Positions 38,705 through 48,044 are shown, numbered from the stretch's first letter. The stretch: DNA of 64,000 nt from Parasedimentitalea huanghaiensis (GCF_009753675.1 NZ_WQLV01000004.1:186001-250000); one strand, 5' to 3'. A program made the numbers and translations. Notes: generated by a model from the letters alone, not told the origin.

Positions 38705-39343
38705 TCATGTTTCCGTCTGTTCGAGCTTCCAAAAAGCTAACCCGCGACAGCCAGCTTGTTCCGCAAGTAATTTGAAAGTCTCAGAACATAAAACAGTACC
38801 AGTTAGTGCATCCCGCCACAGCAAGTTTTGGCCAATGGCCTTGCTCCGGATGGTCCTGGGCGAGTTGATTATAAAAAAGCTCGTCCCATCACTTCTATTG
38901 ATTTCTGAAATGCTTGACTGGTCTCGATCCCACGAGTCGACTTCGGTTTGGATCGCCATGAAATAGTAATCTTGGTCTAGCAATTCGCGGTGAAATCTTC
39001 GGTTCCAGATAGGTCCTGCTTTCACAAAGTCGCAGTTGCCAAGGTTCGCATTTTCGATGGCTTCTTTTAATGCTCTTCGCACAATCAACGGTGGGCGACC
39101 ATCAGGATAAGGAATACCCATAACGTCTGGCAACTCTTCAATCCTAGGATTTACTAGTACCCACTGATTTGCCAACTCTTTGCGTGTAATTGGGCCAAAG
39201 CAACCGTCATGGGAATATTCTAGATCGCGAAGCCCAGACCACCATGAAGTCGGAAATGGAGAAGGCGGCTCTTTCACAGGTGCAAGTTCGTAAGTTATGG
39301 AAATTTCTGAATTATCAATTGTTAGTTCGTAGCAACAGGTCAT
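38705..39343 (-). CDS. Imm11-like (DUF1629) family protein, possible immunity protein
   Basis: A 212-residue protein of the ATG at 39343; an in-frame TTG at 39367 is less likely. The C-terminal part, RDALTGTVLCSETFKLLAEQ then AGCRGLAFW, resembles the end of Imm11/DUF1629 proteins, which guard against secreted or contact-dependent toxins. The middle is polar with no catalytic motif. The DNA is visibly richer in A and T than its neighbours. It lies between two copies of the tatC terminator, which suggests acquisition as a cassette. No toxin gene is adjacent. The family call is moderate. Confidence 0.55.
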   Translation of the reverse strand: MTCCYELTIDNSEISITYELAPVKEPPSPFPTSWWSGLRDLEYSHDGCFGPITRKELANQWVLVNPRIEELPDVMGIPYPDGRPPLIVRRALKEAIENANLGNCDFVKAGPIWNRRFHRELLDQDYYFMAIQTEVDSWDRDQSSISEINRSDGTSFFIINSPRTIRSKAIGQNLLWRDALTGTVLCSETFKLLAEQAGCRGLAFWKLEQTET

Positions 39344-39425
39344 GGTTTCACTATCATCTTGTCCCAAGTCAGATCTAATTTAAAAACGACAATAAGGCGA
39401 CGGTGACTTTGTGCAAAGAATTTGG

Positions 39426-39463
39426 AAAGGCGCGCCAGAGATAGCGCGCCCTTTTTTGTTTGG
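39426..39463. terminator. Second copy of the tatC-type terminator
   Basis: GGCGCGC-CAGAGATA-GCGCGCC and CTTTTTTGTTTGG nearly repeat the element at 38618-38654. It lies between the convergent-facing sulfotransferase gene end and the start of the Imm11-like gene, where no plus-strand gene needs it. This suggests duplication during an insertion. Confidence 0.75.
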
Positions 39464-39494
39464 TTGTCTTTGAGAAACCGCTCGATGGCGGTGT

Positions 39495-40262
39495 TCAGCT
39501 GTCTATTTCTGACATCTCCGAAATGAATCGGTCTGACCAGTCTTTGTTCGTTGCATCAGCCAGTTTGGCGACTGGTAAATCATCGCCAGTCCTTGGTTCA
39601 AATTCCAAGCCGAGCCTCTCAAGAACCCGCGCAAGCGTAGCTTGAGGGTCGTGTGATAGGTCTTCGTAGGTAATCTTGAGGGGCTCTATTTGCTGTGTGT
39701 CAAACCAAGTTTTCCAATCACAGTCCATGGCTACAAAATCCGAGAGCACCTTTGAAATCGCCTGAGCATTGTAGTTCGGTTCCTTTGGCTCTGACAGACG
39801 TTCCAGTTCAGTTCCATCAGGCGCTGCGTGCCACAATCCGGTTTGCGTTGCCTTCACATAGGATATTGCTTGATCGAGCTTGTTCTCACGCGAGAGGTGT
39901 ATGAAGAGCGTTGTTCCAAATGCGGAAGATAGGCGCTCTTTTTCGAGTGTTGTTTCAGGAAGAAGAACGGCCAGTTGGCGCATAAAAAAGCCAAAGCTAT
40001 GCCGTTGCAGGCGCAGGCCGAATACATCGGTTTCACCTTTGCCACGCTCAATTGCGGATGCGAAAACCGCTTGCAGGGTCTCTTGCTGGGTGCTGTAGTT
40101 GTCAGGATCAAGGCCGTAGTCGCTAAGCCATTTGGAAAGCGACGGCTCGTGAAAATGTGAGCCCGGAACGCCTGCGTTTCCCGTGTTGCCCAACATTTTG
40201 CATAATAGGGTGCTGCCGCTTCGTGGACTCGTGCAAATAACATAGGACTTAAAATGAGCCAT
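39495..40262 (-). CDS. Stf0-family sulfotransferase
   Basis: PAPS-dependent sulfotransferase of 255 residues. The 5'-phosphosulfate loop TSPRSGST is at 11-18 in the context YVICTSPRSGSTLLC, typical of Stf0 trehalose sulfotransferases. IHLSRENKLDQAISYVKATQ gives the 3'-phosphate binding region. The natural acceptor in this organism is unknown; sulfated glycolipids or polysaccharides are possible. It is monocistronic on the minus strand. Confidence 0.85.
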   Translation of the reverse strand: MAHFKSYVICTSPRSGSTLLCKMLGNTGNAGVPGSHFHEPSLSKWLSDYGLDPDNYSTQQETLQAVFASAIERGKGETDVFGLRLQRHSFGFFMRQLAVLLPETTLEKERLSSAFGTTLFIHLSRENKLDQAISYVKATQTGLWHAAPDGTELERLSEPKEPNYNAQAISKVLSDFVAMDCDWKTWFDTQQIEPLKITYEDLSHDPQATLARVLERLGLEFEPRTGDDLPVAKLADATNKDWSDRFISEMSEIDS

Positions 40263-40535
40263 GGTTTGGCCTCTTAAAAATAAAAACGTTCAACTCCCAC
40301 TGTAGATTGATTTCTGCACCGCTGTCCCATTTTGTCGGGTCCGCCCCTGCTCATGTACTGGATCAATGTGCGGTCTGTTGTCGCCCTCACTGAAACTGGC
40401 TTCGTCAGCTACAGGTTATGACGGGTCAGACTGCATTCCCCAGCATTTCTGATGGGCTGGAGCAGCTGGTTTTTGGAAGCCCATTAATGTGCAGGGTTGA
40501 AAGGCATCGCCACATTAACCGGCTTTCATGGATGA

Positions 40536-41372
40536 TCAGATGTTTCGTGCGGTGCCTGCGACACGGACGCTATCACCTGACTTACCGGACACGGTGACAT
40601 TCAGGAGGGATGGCTGCCCCATGTCCTCACCCTGTCGGATCTGAAAAGCGCCACCACCCTGTAGGGAGGGCCAGTTGAGATCCACCAATGCACCGCCAAG
40701 TGCGGCGGCTGCAGCGCCTGTGGCCGGGTCTTCTACCACGCCGCCAATGGCAAAGGCGTTGCGAGAGACAATAACAGTATCTGCTTCAACATAGAGCAGG
40801 CTGATTGTTGTCAGGTCGTGTTCCTGCATCAGGGCGAGACCGGTGTTGAAATCATAGGACATGTTTTTCAGGTCAGCCCGGTTGCGCAGGGCAAGTATGG
40901 CATGCTGGTTACCGGCAAAGCCCAGGGTTGCGGGAAGGCGGGGATCAAGTTGATCGTCGCTCAGACCAAAGAGCGATTTCAATTGCGCAAGTAGCGCGGT
41001 GTCAAGCGGCTTGGACCAGGTTTCGGGAGACTTGAGTTCAGCTGTCCAGCCATTTGGAGTTTCAGCGGCAGAAACCGAAATACTGCCCTGTGACAGGTTC
41101 AATTCGAACGTTCCCGCATGATAAGTTTCCCCCAAAGCAACCCCAAGGGCGATTGTTGCGTGGCCACAAAAAGCGACCTCAGCTTCGGGCGAATAATAGC
41201 GGACTTGCCATTGGTCGCCTATGGGGGCTGCAAAAACGGTTTCGGAATAGCCGATTTCGCGTGCAAGGGTCTGCATCTCTTTTGGGGTCGGCAATTGGTC
41301 CTGAATGACAACTCCAGCTGGGTTTCCACCTGTCTGGCCGTTTGAAAAAGCTGCGATACGTTGCGGGTTCAT
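40536..41372 (-). CDS. PhzF-family isomerase/epimerase
   Basis: A 278-residue two-domain protein of the diaminopimelate-epimerase-like fold. The N-terminus has AFSNGQTGGNPAGVV (8-22) and GYSETVF with Glu44, the catalytic acid of PhzF. VEDPATGAAAAALGG is the family's C-terminal signature. AAAGGAGACC precedes the ATG. PhzF itself acts in phenazine synthesis, but most relatives, including this isolated one, have unknown substrates. Confidence 0.88.
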   Translation of the reverse strand: MNPQRIAAFSNGQTGGNPAGVVIQDQLPTPKEMQTLAREIGYSETVFAAPIGDQWQVRYYSPEAEVAFCGHATIALGVALGETYHAGTFELNLSQGSISVSAAETPNGWTAELKSPETWSKPLDTALLAQLKSLFGLSDDQLDPRLPATLGFAGNQHAILALRNRADLKNMSYDFNTGLALMQEHDLTTISLLYVEADTVIVSRNAFAIGGVVEDPATGAAAAALGGALVDLNWPSLQGGGAFQIRQGEDMGQPSLLNVTVSGKSGDSVRVAGTARNI

Positions 41373-41542
41373 TGTGGTCTCCTTTGCGTTGGATCCTTTC
41401 TAGATAAATGTCATTCATAATGAAAATTGATATTTATGATTAAACGTATCACGTATATTGAATGGTGGTGAGGCTAGGATCTTGCCCTTGTTGCTTAAGC
41501 AATATCATGCTTTGTCAGCGGGAAGACAGGACGGAGACACCG

Positions 41543-42385
41543 ATGGACCAGATCACACTCACCCGCATTGCTGAAGCTTTGGAACGGATGGCACCAGCGC
41601 CCCTTGCGGCACCGGATTTTGACGCGGCCTCGGCCTTTGTCTGGCATGTGGAGCCTGAGCGGCTGGAACCGGTGGCCGATATCAGTCGGGTGGACCTGGA
41701 CCTGTTGGTGGGCATCAATCGCTCGCGGGACACGCTGCTGGAGAACACCCGCCGTTTTGCCCGGGGGCATGGCGCCAACAACGCCCTGTTGTGGGGCGCG
41801 CGGGGCATGGGTAAGTCGAGCCTTGTGAAGGCAGTGCATGGGGCGCTGCTGGCAGATCACCCAGATCTGAAGCTGGTGGAGCTGCAGCGTGAAGACCTGC
41901 CTTCGGTGGCGCGACTGCTGCATCATCTGCGCAGCGCGTCGCAGCGATTCATTCTGTTTTGCGATGACCTGTCGTTTAGCCATGACGACCAGCACTACAA
42001 AAGCCTGAAGGCGGTGCTGGATGGCGGCATCGAAGGGCGGCCAGAAAACGTGGTGTTTTATGCTACCTCAAACCGCCGCCATCTGATGCCGCGCGACATG
42101 ATCGAAAACGAACGCTCCAGCGCCATCAACCCGTCTGAGGCAGTCGAGGAAAAGGTCTCGCTGTCAGATCGTTTTGGTCTGTGGTTGGGCTTCCACCCCT
42201 GTGATCAGGATGAATACCTTGCGATGATCGACGGCTATTGCACGGCTTATGGCGTGAGTGTTGAGGCTGATATCTTACGGGCCGAGGCGATAGAATGGCA
42301 AGCAACACGGGGTGCCCGTTCGGGCCGTGTCGCCTGGCAGTTCTTTGTTGATCTGGCGGGGCGCCAGGGGGTTACACTGAGCTAA
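41543..42385 (+). CDS. DUF815-type AAA+ ATPase
   Basis: A 280-residue ATPase from the ATG at 41543 (GGAGA upstream). Walker A GARGMGKSS is at 85-93, Walker B is FILFCDDLSF, and the arginine-finger region reads YATSNRRHLMPRDM. Together they match DUF815 proteins. The cellular role is unknown. In Rhodobacteraceae it is commonly beside the nlpD-pcm-surE group, with which it is convergent here. Confidence 0.87.
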   Translation: MDQITLTRIAEALERMAPAPLAAPDFDAASAFVWHVEPERLEPVADISRVDLDLLVGINRSRDTLLENTRRFARGHGANNALLWGARGMGKSSLVKAVHGALLADHPDLKLVELQREDLPSVARLLHHLRSASQRFILFCDDLSFSHDDQHYKSLKAVLDGGIEGRPENVVFYATSNRRHLMPRDMIENERSSAINPSEAVEEKVSLSDRFGLWLGFHPCDQDEYLAMIDGYCTAYGVSVEADILRAEAIEWQATRGARSGRVAWQFFVDLAGRQGVTLS

Positions 42386-42415
42386 TACAGCGTCCGGCAA
42401 GACCTTAAACATTTG

Positions 42416-42478
42416 CGCAGCCGGCCTCATAGGGCTGCGAGACCAATTCCACTGCCTTATTGCAGGTAAGGCAGTGGA
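42416..42478. other. Inverted repeats in the convergent ATPase / nlpD gap
   Basis: CGCAGCC/GGCTGCG (42416-42439) forms a 7-bp stem. TCCACTGCCTTA/TAAGGCAGTGGA (42448-42478) is a perfect 12-bp repeat that covers the nlpD-like stop codon. Neither has a T-run, so simple intrinsic termination is not clear. Transcript 3'-end protection is one possibility. Confidence 0.5.
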
Positions 42479-43665
42479 TCGACTGAATCAAAACCGTCAC
42501 GTACTTCAAAATGAACATAGGCATCGTTACCGCTGCGCAGTGCAGCAATGGTCTGGCCACGTTTGACCTTGTCGCCTTTGTTGACCTCAATGTTTTCCAC
42601 ATTCGCATAAACCGTCAGTAGCTTTGCATCGTGACGGATGACAATGATTGGGACCTTGTTGGAATCTTCGGTTATCGCAGCAACTGTGCCGCTTCGTGCA
42701 GCTTTGACCGGGGTGCCTGCGGCCGCCGCGATATCGATCCCGTCATTCTTACCCCTGGAATAGGTTCGAATGATTTTGCCCTGAACCGGATAGCTCATTG
42801 CGGCCTGACTGTTACGACTGGGGGTCGGGACCTCAACCTGTGCTTCGGGCTGCGTTTCAGCAGCTGCAGCAACATTTTCTTGTGGCAGAGGTTTGGTCGA
42901 ACTTGGTGGGGTGGGCGTGGTGGTGCCCTGGCCGGGAACTGTCACTGTGGTGGCGACGGCCGGTGATGCAGGGGCAGGGGCGGACTGATCCTTAATTGGG
43001 ATCAGCAAATACTGACCTTCGCGAATGGCAAAGTCGCTGCTTAGACCATTCCACTCGGCGAGCGCCTTGACCGGAACCTGATATAGCCGCGAGACTGTAT
43101 AGGCGGTTTCACCGCGGGTGACCTTGTGCCGTACCGGCTCCGGTCCCTCTTGAACTGCGGGCTTTTCAACTCTGGACGGCGTCGGCTGTAACTGAGTGGT
43201 GGTCACAGAGCCGGGATTAGGGGATGTGGCGCCATCTATAGCTGATCCGGCAAGCGCTTCGATATCAACCGAGCCCGGATTGGCGGGGGTTCCTGAGGAA
43301 ATTACTTGATCCGGTGCCCTGCGTGGCAGCGCAAGAACCTCACCGGGTCGCAGAGGGTCGCTGGGCTGAACCCCGTTGAAACGGGCTATTTCGTCAGCCT
43401 GCATTCCGATCCGCGTAGCAACATCTGCGACGGTATCTCCACGTTGCGCCACTGCCACCTGATAGGTGGGGTAGGTGATCAATCCACGGTCATCTGCTGG
43501 AGGGCGACCAGTGGTCGCGTTCTGTGCAGCATTGGAGGTGTTGAAAGCACCGACCTGCCCACGCAAATCATAGTCCAAGGGGCCGTCACATGCTGCTACA
43601 ATCGCCAGTGCAGACAACATGGCGGCGCTGCGTGTTAGGCGGTAAAAGGGGAAGGTCATCGTCAT
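42457..43665 (-). CDS. NlpD-like LysM / degenerate M23 lipoprotein
   Basis: A 402-residue lipoprotein from the ATG at 43665 (GGAGAG upstream), with lipobox VAAC and lipidated Cys26. Two LysM domains follow, with RGDTVADVATRIGMQADEIARFNG and RGETAYTVSRLYQVPVKALAEWNG, then a Pro/Thr-rich linker and a C-terminal M23 domain. In the M23 part the first zinc ligand His is replaced (NDGID) and the HxH pair reads YVH. It is thus probably inactive and, like NlpD/EnvC, may activate cell-wall amidases. It follows surE and pcm, as in many proteobacteria. Confidence 0.88.
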   Translation of the reverse strand: MTMTFPFYRLTRSAAMLSALAIVAACDGPLDYDLRGQVGAFNTSNAAQNATTGRPPADDRGLITYPTYQVAVAQRGDTVADVATRIGMQADEIARFNGVQPSDPLRPGEVLALPRRAPDQVISSGTPANPGSVDIEALAGSAIDGATSPNPGSVTTTQLQPTPSRVEKPAVQEGPEPVRHKVTRGETAYTVSRLYQVPVKALAEWNGLSSDFAIREGQYLLIPIKDQSAPAPASPAVATTVTVPGQGTTTPTPPSSTKPLPQENVAAAAETQPEAQVEVPTPSRNSQAAMSYPVQGKIIRTYSRGKNDGIDIAAAAGTPVKAARSGTVAAITEDSNKVPIIVIRHDAKLLTVYANVENIEVNKGDKVKRGQTIAALRSGNDAYVHFEVRDGFDSVDPLPYLQ

Positions 43666-43782
43666 TCTGCTCTCCTGCAAATGCGATCCCCCTTTTGTGC
43701 CGGGGGTATACAGTCACTCGTTCATTTCTATGGCCAGAACTCTGACCAAGACAGGCCCGAATAGGCCTGAATTTGGCACTAC

Positions 43783-44430
43783 TTATGTCTCTTTGCCCAA
43801 TCCCTCAAGCAGGGGCACGAAGCGAACAGGGCGTAATTCGTCATATTCCAACCCATCTGGTGTTTTTTGCACCCGAATAAGGGTCTGTACTGCATCTGAC
43901 TGCCCAACGGGTACAACCATGATTCCGCCGACTTTGAGTTGCGCCAGCAGCGGCCCTGGCGGATCTTCAGCGGCGGCAGTGACCAAAATGCGGTCAAACG
44001 GCGCCTGATCGGGCAAGCCAAAGCTGCCATCCCCGACCAGAGAGGTGATGTTGGCAAGGTGTAGCTTTTCAAAAATCTGCCGCGCCTCGCGAACTAAGCG
44101 GGCGTGGCGATCGACAGTATAGACCCGCCGCGCCAGTTTGGACAAGATTGCTGCTTGATAGCCCGAGCCAGTCCCAACTTCGAGCACCGTATCGCGTGAC
44201 GACACCTGCAATGCTTGGGTCATCAGGCCAACCACGGAAGGTTGCGAAATTGTCTGACCGCAGGCAATGGGCAGGGGCATGTCTTCGTAGGCACGTTGCG
44301 CAAACAAGCCGCGGATAAACGGGCCGCGGTCAACTTCCTCCATTGCATTCAGCACACGGGCTTCGGTCACCCCTTTTGAACGAAGGGCAAACAGGAACTG
44401 CATCTTGGTTTCGGGGTCTGGGCTGCTCAT
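43783..44430 (-). CDS. pcm: Protein-L-isoaspartate O-methyltransferase
   Basis: SAM-dependent repair enzyme for isoaspartyl damage in proteins. At 215 residues it has the family motif [13 protein letters not shown], the substrate-region [18 protein letters not shown], and [21 protein letters not shown]. Its ATG overlaps the surE stop (ATGA), so the two are coupled. Confidence 0.95.
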   Translation of the reverse strand: MSSPDPETKMQFLFALRSKGVTEARVLNAMEEVDRGPFIRGLFAQRAYEDMPLPIACGQTISQPSVVGLMTQALQVSSRDTVLEVGTGSGYQAAILSKLARRVYTVDRHARLVREARQIFEKLHLANITSLVGDGSFGLPDQAPFDRILVTAAAEDPPGPLLAQLKVGGIMVVPVGQSDAVQTLIRVQKTPDGLEYDELRPVRFVPLLEGLGKET

Positions 44431-45209
44431 TGAATGACCTTCAGGGCCTCCAGCGCATCATGGGCTGTCAAATCAGCACGCATTGGCGTCACTGAAATAT
44501 AGCCCTCCAGATTGACGGCGGCATCGGTTCCCGGCGCAGTGGGGATATGCTGATCGCCACCTTTGATCCAAAGATAGGGGCGCCCGGTGGGGGATAGTTG
44601 TGGTTCAGCAGTGAACGAGGTGCCGGGGCGCAGCCCCTGAGCAGCCACACGGGTGCCTTTGACCTCAGCAGCTGGAACAGGTGGAAAGTTGACATTGTAG
44701 AACAGGCCATAGTCGCTATTTGACTGCACTTTTGCCTCAAAAATTCGGGCAATCAATGCGGCGCCATGCACCGAAGCTGCCTCAAACGGGTTGGCCGTTT
44801 CATAGTTGCGAGGTCCAAAATACTGCGACAATCCGATTGCTGGCACCCCTTGCAGGGCCGCTTCCATCGCCCCCCCCAAGGTGCCAGAGTACAGCGCATT
44901 TTCGGCGGAGTTGTTGCCGCGGTTGACGCCGGAGAGCACCAGATCCGGTGGGCTGTCCTTCATTACCACATGGAGCCCGGCCAACACACAATCCGCTGGC
45001 GAGCCTTCGGCTGCAAAGCGGCGTTCGCCCAGTTTGGTCATCATGGTGGGGTGGGTGTAGCTGATACAGTGGCCGACGCCGGATTGTTCAAAGGCCGGGG
45101 CCACAGTCCAGACTTCACCCTGCGGGCCGGCCAGCGTTTGGGCGATGGCTTCAAGCACCACAAGCCCCGGAGCACTGATACCGTCGTCATTGGTGATGAG
45201 AATACGCAT
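44427..45209 (-). CDS. surE: 5'-nucleotidase SurE
   Basis: Metal-dependent nucleoside 5'-monophosphatase of the survival protein family, 260 residues. The N-terminal metal site is NDDG (7-10), and SGVNRGNN carries further ligands. It overlaps pcm, and the surE-pcm-nlpD order is conserved across proteobacteria, usually linked to stationary-phase survival. Confidence 0.95.
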   Translation of the reverse strand: MRILITNDDGISAPGLVVLEAIAQTLAGPQGEVWTVAPAFEQSGVGHCISYTHPTMMTKLGERRFAAEGSPADCVLAGLHVVMKDSPPDLVLSGVNRGNNSAENALYSGTLGGAMEAALQGVPAIGLSQYFGPRNYETANPFEAASVHGAALIARIFEAKVQSNSDYGLFYNVNFPPVPAAEVKGTRVAAQGLRPGTSFTAEPQLSPTGRPYLWIKGGDQHIPTAPGTDAAVNLEGYISVTPMRADLTAHDALEALKVIQ

Positions 45210-45454
45210 AGGCCGCCCTCTGGTGGTGTTTTTTACTGCATAGGCGGTGGCGGCACATGGGGCAAGTCTTTGGCGACATTGACAGTGCGCTGACGCCAGA
45301 GGTTGTTGACTGTGCCACAGTTGGTCGTCTGAGGGGACACAACAGAAGCCGCTCTAGCAAACATACCGGTCTGTTGTTGGAGGGATGATCGTCGCGCCGG
45401 ACCGGAAGGGCAAAGTAGGGTGTGTGCTTGCACGCACCATTCCAGGGGCGCGTC

Positions 45455-46111
45455 TCAGTGAGGGCGTGTGGCCAGATACCCGCAGCTCAGACGGCTAGGA
45501 GGGCCGCTGTGATGGGGGTGCGTTTGGACGTCGACAAAACCAACCTGCGCAAGCATCTGTTCGATTATATCAGGCGTAAAGGCTGCGCTACCGTATTTCC
45601 ACCGCACCAAGGCCGTGCACCAATGTGGTTTGGATATCGCAAATATTGCCTGCCCACCGGGTTTGAGTCGTTCGAAAAGCCAGGCCAAAGCGGCCTGTGC
45701 ATCATGGCAGTGCTCGATTGCATGACCACATAGAACGCGATCATACTTGTGGCATGAGAGGTCAGCGCACCCAATAGCCCCAATAATCTGGCGCGTTGAT
45801 GCAGAGATGATGTTGCCAGCCCGGTTTAGCATTTCTGGTGACAGGTCCAGAAGATCGTAGTGGCACGGGTGTTGCGTATTCTGTGCAAACGCAAATGAGA
45901 GTGCGCCTGTGCCTGCTCCGGCGTCCAGCACTTTGCCCGGCCCATCAAGCGGCGCAGCGATCACGGCACTGCGCGTCAGAGCATGGTAGGCTTCTTTGTA
46001 GCCAATGCGCTCTATCCCAGCCTGCCAACCATCTGCAGCCCGGGCGTATAGAGATTTTACCGCCGTTTCAGACGTGGTCCGGCGGGAGGGCAAGAGAGAG
46101 AGACGGCGCAT
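45455..46111 (-). CDS. Class I SAM-dependent methyltransferase
   Basis: A 218-residue methyltransferase of unknown target. Motif I is VLDAGAGTGALSFAFA, an acidic residue of motif II lies in LLDLSPEML, and LKPGGQAIFAISKP is the post-II/III strand. The N-terminus resembles ubiquinone/small-molecule methyltransferases. It lies 32 bases from the SDR gene on the same strand, but no pathway is evident. Confidence 0.82.
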   Translation of the reverse strand: MRRLSLLPSRRTTSETAVKSLYARAADGWQAGIERIGYKEAYHALTRSAVIAAPLDGPGKVLDAGAGTGALSFAFAQNTQHPCHYDLLDLSPEMLNRAGNIISASTRQIIGAIGCADLSCHKYDRVLCGHAIEHCHDAQAALAWLFERLKPGGQAIFAISKPHWCTALVRWKYGSAAFTPDIIEQMLAQVGFVDVQTHPHHSGPPSRLSCGYLATRPH

Positions 46112-46143
46112 AGGCGCAGGCTATCGGCCTGTTGTAACCAAGG

Positions 46144-46791
46144 TCAAGTCAACTGCAGCTCTGCCAACAGGCGTTTGGCTTCGTCCATCGGCTTTGCCAA
46201 GTCTGATTGATCTTCGCCTGGGAAGAACCGGGCGCGTAGGGCGGTTGGCATCGGGTGTGGCGTGACAACGGATACCTTGGGGCCGGTTTTTTCGGTCTCA
46301 GCTGCCCAAGAACCTACCAGCGCCATCTGCGCGGTTTTCGTCGCGCCATAAGTGCCAAAGAACTTTTGTCCTGCGCGGGGATCGTCAAAGAAGATGGCCT
46401 GCCCCTGTTGAGCAAGCAATGGCGCCACATAAGAAATAAGCAAGGCCGTCGCGCTTGCGTTGACGGCAATGGATTTGTTCCAGTCCGAGCCAGCGGCAAA
46501 ATTTGCCGGGCTTAGAGGCACGGCATGAATGGCGCTGTGCAGCCACAGGTCAAGCTTGCCCCAGCGGTCATGAATTCCGCGGCATAGGGTTGCCATGGCG
46601 TCTGCGTTGGTCACATCCATCGGTGCCAGCGTAGCGCTGCCGCCTGCCGACTGGATACGATCATCCAACTCTTCCAAAGCGCCAGTGGTCCGCGCCACTG
46701 CGATGATATGGTGGGTTGGCGCCAGGGCTTCGGCCAGAGCGGCACCCAGTCCGCGCGATGCGCCGGTGATGAGAGCATTTTTCTGTGTCAT
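46144..46791 (-). CDS. Short-chain dehydrogenase-like protein
   Basis: A 215-residue SDR with cofactor loop TGASRGLG (9-16) and YGATK with Tyr148 and Lys152. The usual NNAG reads HSAIHA, and the catalytic Ser (expected near 135) is replaced in IFFDDPRAG. Activity is therefore uncertain, though the Tyr and Lys remain. Similar proteins occur across Rhodobacteraceae without assigned substrates. Confidence 0.8.
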   Translation of the reverse strand: MTQKNALITGASRGLGAALAEALAPTHHIIAVARTTGALEELDDRIQSAGGSATLAPMDVTNADAMATLCRGIHDRWGKLDLWLHSAIHAVPLSPANFAAGSDWNKSIAVNASATALLISYVAPLLAQQGQAIFFDDPRAGQKFFGTYGATKTAQMALVGSWAAETEKTGPKVSVVTPHPMPTALRARFFPGEDQSDLAKPMDEAKRLLAELQLT

Positions 46792-46845
46792 GGCAGCCTT
46801 GTGGTCCGAGTGTGGCAGCGGGTCAAGAGGCCTTGCTGCGGCGCA

Positions 46846-47094
46846 TTAACTGCCGGGCATCGCAAGACGTCGGGTTTTACCGTTTTTCTCTAGCAAGACG
46901 CCATGTGTATCAATGCCGACAACGCGCCCCGACGACAACCGCGTGCCACGTTTTACCCGGCGTACACGACCGCTGGGCAGGCGCATCAGGGCGCTGAGGT
47001 CTTGCGCAGGCCCGAATAATCCCATCAGGGTCAGTGACGTTTGATCGAGCGTTTCACTTTGGGTTGCCAGGTCGGCCACTTTAGCATTTGTCAT
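46846..47094 (-). CDS. Small conserved protein, SH3/PilP-like
   Basis: An 82-residue protein with AGAGGAT before the ATG. The second half, LMRLPSGRVRRVKRGTRLSS then GRVVGIDTHGVLLEKNGKTRRL, has the beta-rich pattern seen in GspC/PilP-like modules, where such units sit in secretion or pilus proteins. No signal peptide or membrane helix is seen. A function cannot be named. Confidence 0.55.
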   Translation of the reverse strand: MTNAKVADLATQSETLDQTSLTLMGLFGPAQDLSALMRLPSGRVRRVKRGTRLSSGRVVGIDTHGVLLEKNGKTRRLAMPGS

Positions 47095-47108
47095 CGTCGG
47101 TATCCTCT

Positions 47109-47128
47109 TGGCCGCAAAGGTGCGGCCA
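47109..47128. other. Perfect 8-bp inverted repeat before the small gene
   Basis: TGGCCGCA-AAGG-TGCGGCCA lies 15 bases upstream of the start of the 82-residue gene, next to its ribosome site. It may be a leader hairpin or an operator. Confidence 0.4.
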
Positions 47129-47263
47129 TACTTGTCTGGTCGTTGCAGCGCTTAGCAGCCACAAACGGGGGGGAACATAAGGAGGAAAAAGGCGGTGCGC
47201 GGGATGTAGCGCAATGGGGTGCCTGTCGGCAATTCCCTGCGTAGACCCTTGCAAATAAGAGAC

Positions 47264-47280
47264 GGGTGGCCGCACCACCC
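47264..47280 (-). terminator. Weak terminator-like hairpin after the DUF2199 gene
   Basis: On the minus strand GGGTGG-TGCGG-CCACCC is followed by a T-rich stretch, GTCTCTTATTTG. It lies 24 bases beyond the DUF2199 stop. The stem is short. Confidence 0.35.
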
Positions 47281-47303
47281 TTGAAATTCAGATTAGATCT
47301 GCG

Positions 47304-47846
47304 TCAGGCGTCATACACCAGCGAAGCCATATCATGGCCATAAGAGTAAAGGAGATCGAACAGCTCTTCGAGCTGCGCCCCGTTTTTCTGCAGGGGATAT
47401 AGTGGGTGTCCGGTTTCTGAAATCATCAGTTCGGGGTATTGGCCCTCTGGCCGCATGTGCAGCATGCCAGCGACCGGTTCCCCCATGCCCGGAGGGATCG
47501 CGTTGGACAGCCAAGCCGGGCAATTGCTAAGCGTTTCAGTTTCACGCAGCTCAAACAGGTCCATATAGGAGTCAAAGTTTTCACGGCTGACACTGGCCCA
47601 GGTGCCAAGAACAAACTCTTCCTCATCGCCGCCAATCAATGGCACAGCAAGTACGCAGCGCAGGAAATGAAGGTCGCCAATACGACAGAAGTCATCTGTT
47701 AGCACATCGCCACGTTCGGCAATGATGGCTGTGTTATCTTGTTGAGGCATGTCCTCAGGGCACATGTCCGGACGATCGCAGGCCAGGCTGAGCAATTGTG
47801 CAAAGGTGGCGCCACAGCAGCGACACTGGCGTGATGACGTCAACAT
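47304..47846 (-). CDS. DUF2199-family protein
   Basis: From the ATG at 47846 it is 180 residues; an in-frame TTG at 47867 could add seven. It opens with a CRCCG zinc-knuckle-like motif. The family pattern follows: FLRCVLAVPLIGGDEEEFVLG, then WASVSRENFDSY, LSNCPAWLS and ISETGHPLYPLQKNG. These match DUF2199 closely. The family has no known function. It lies downstream of purF on the same strand, with purF's terminator between. Confidence 0.8.
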   Translation of the reverse strand: MLTSSRQCRCCGATFAQLLSLACDRPDMCPEDMPQQDNTAIIAERGDVLTDDFCRIGDLHFLRCVLAVPLIGGDEEEFVLGTWASVSRENFDSYMDLFELRETETLSNCPAWLSNAIPPGMGEPVAGMLHMRPEGQYPELMISETGHPLYPLQKNGAQLEELFDLLYSYGHDMASLVYDA

Positions 47847-47893
47847 ACGGGCGAGGTGCGCGTCCAATGGGCGGGCCTTTCACATGGGCAAAG

Positions 47894-47922
47894 TAAAAGG
47901 CGCTGACCAAACGGACAGCGCC
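47894..47922 (-). terminator. Terminator downstream of purF
   Basis: On the minus strand GGCGCTG-TCCGTTTGGT-CAGCGCC is followed by TTTTACTTT. The stem is 7 bp. It is about 120 bases past the purF stop. Confidence 0.7.
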
Positions 47923-48044
47923 TCCAATACTGGATGATTCGAGCCTATACTCCGCTGAGGCTCAAATATCAATTTTTGCCGACCTCAGATCCTCAATGTA
48001 AGCAGTTAGTCGCTTGTGTTTGAGGAGCCCTAGCGATGATCGTG

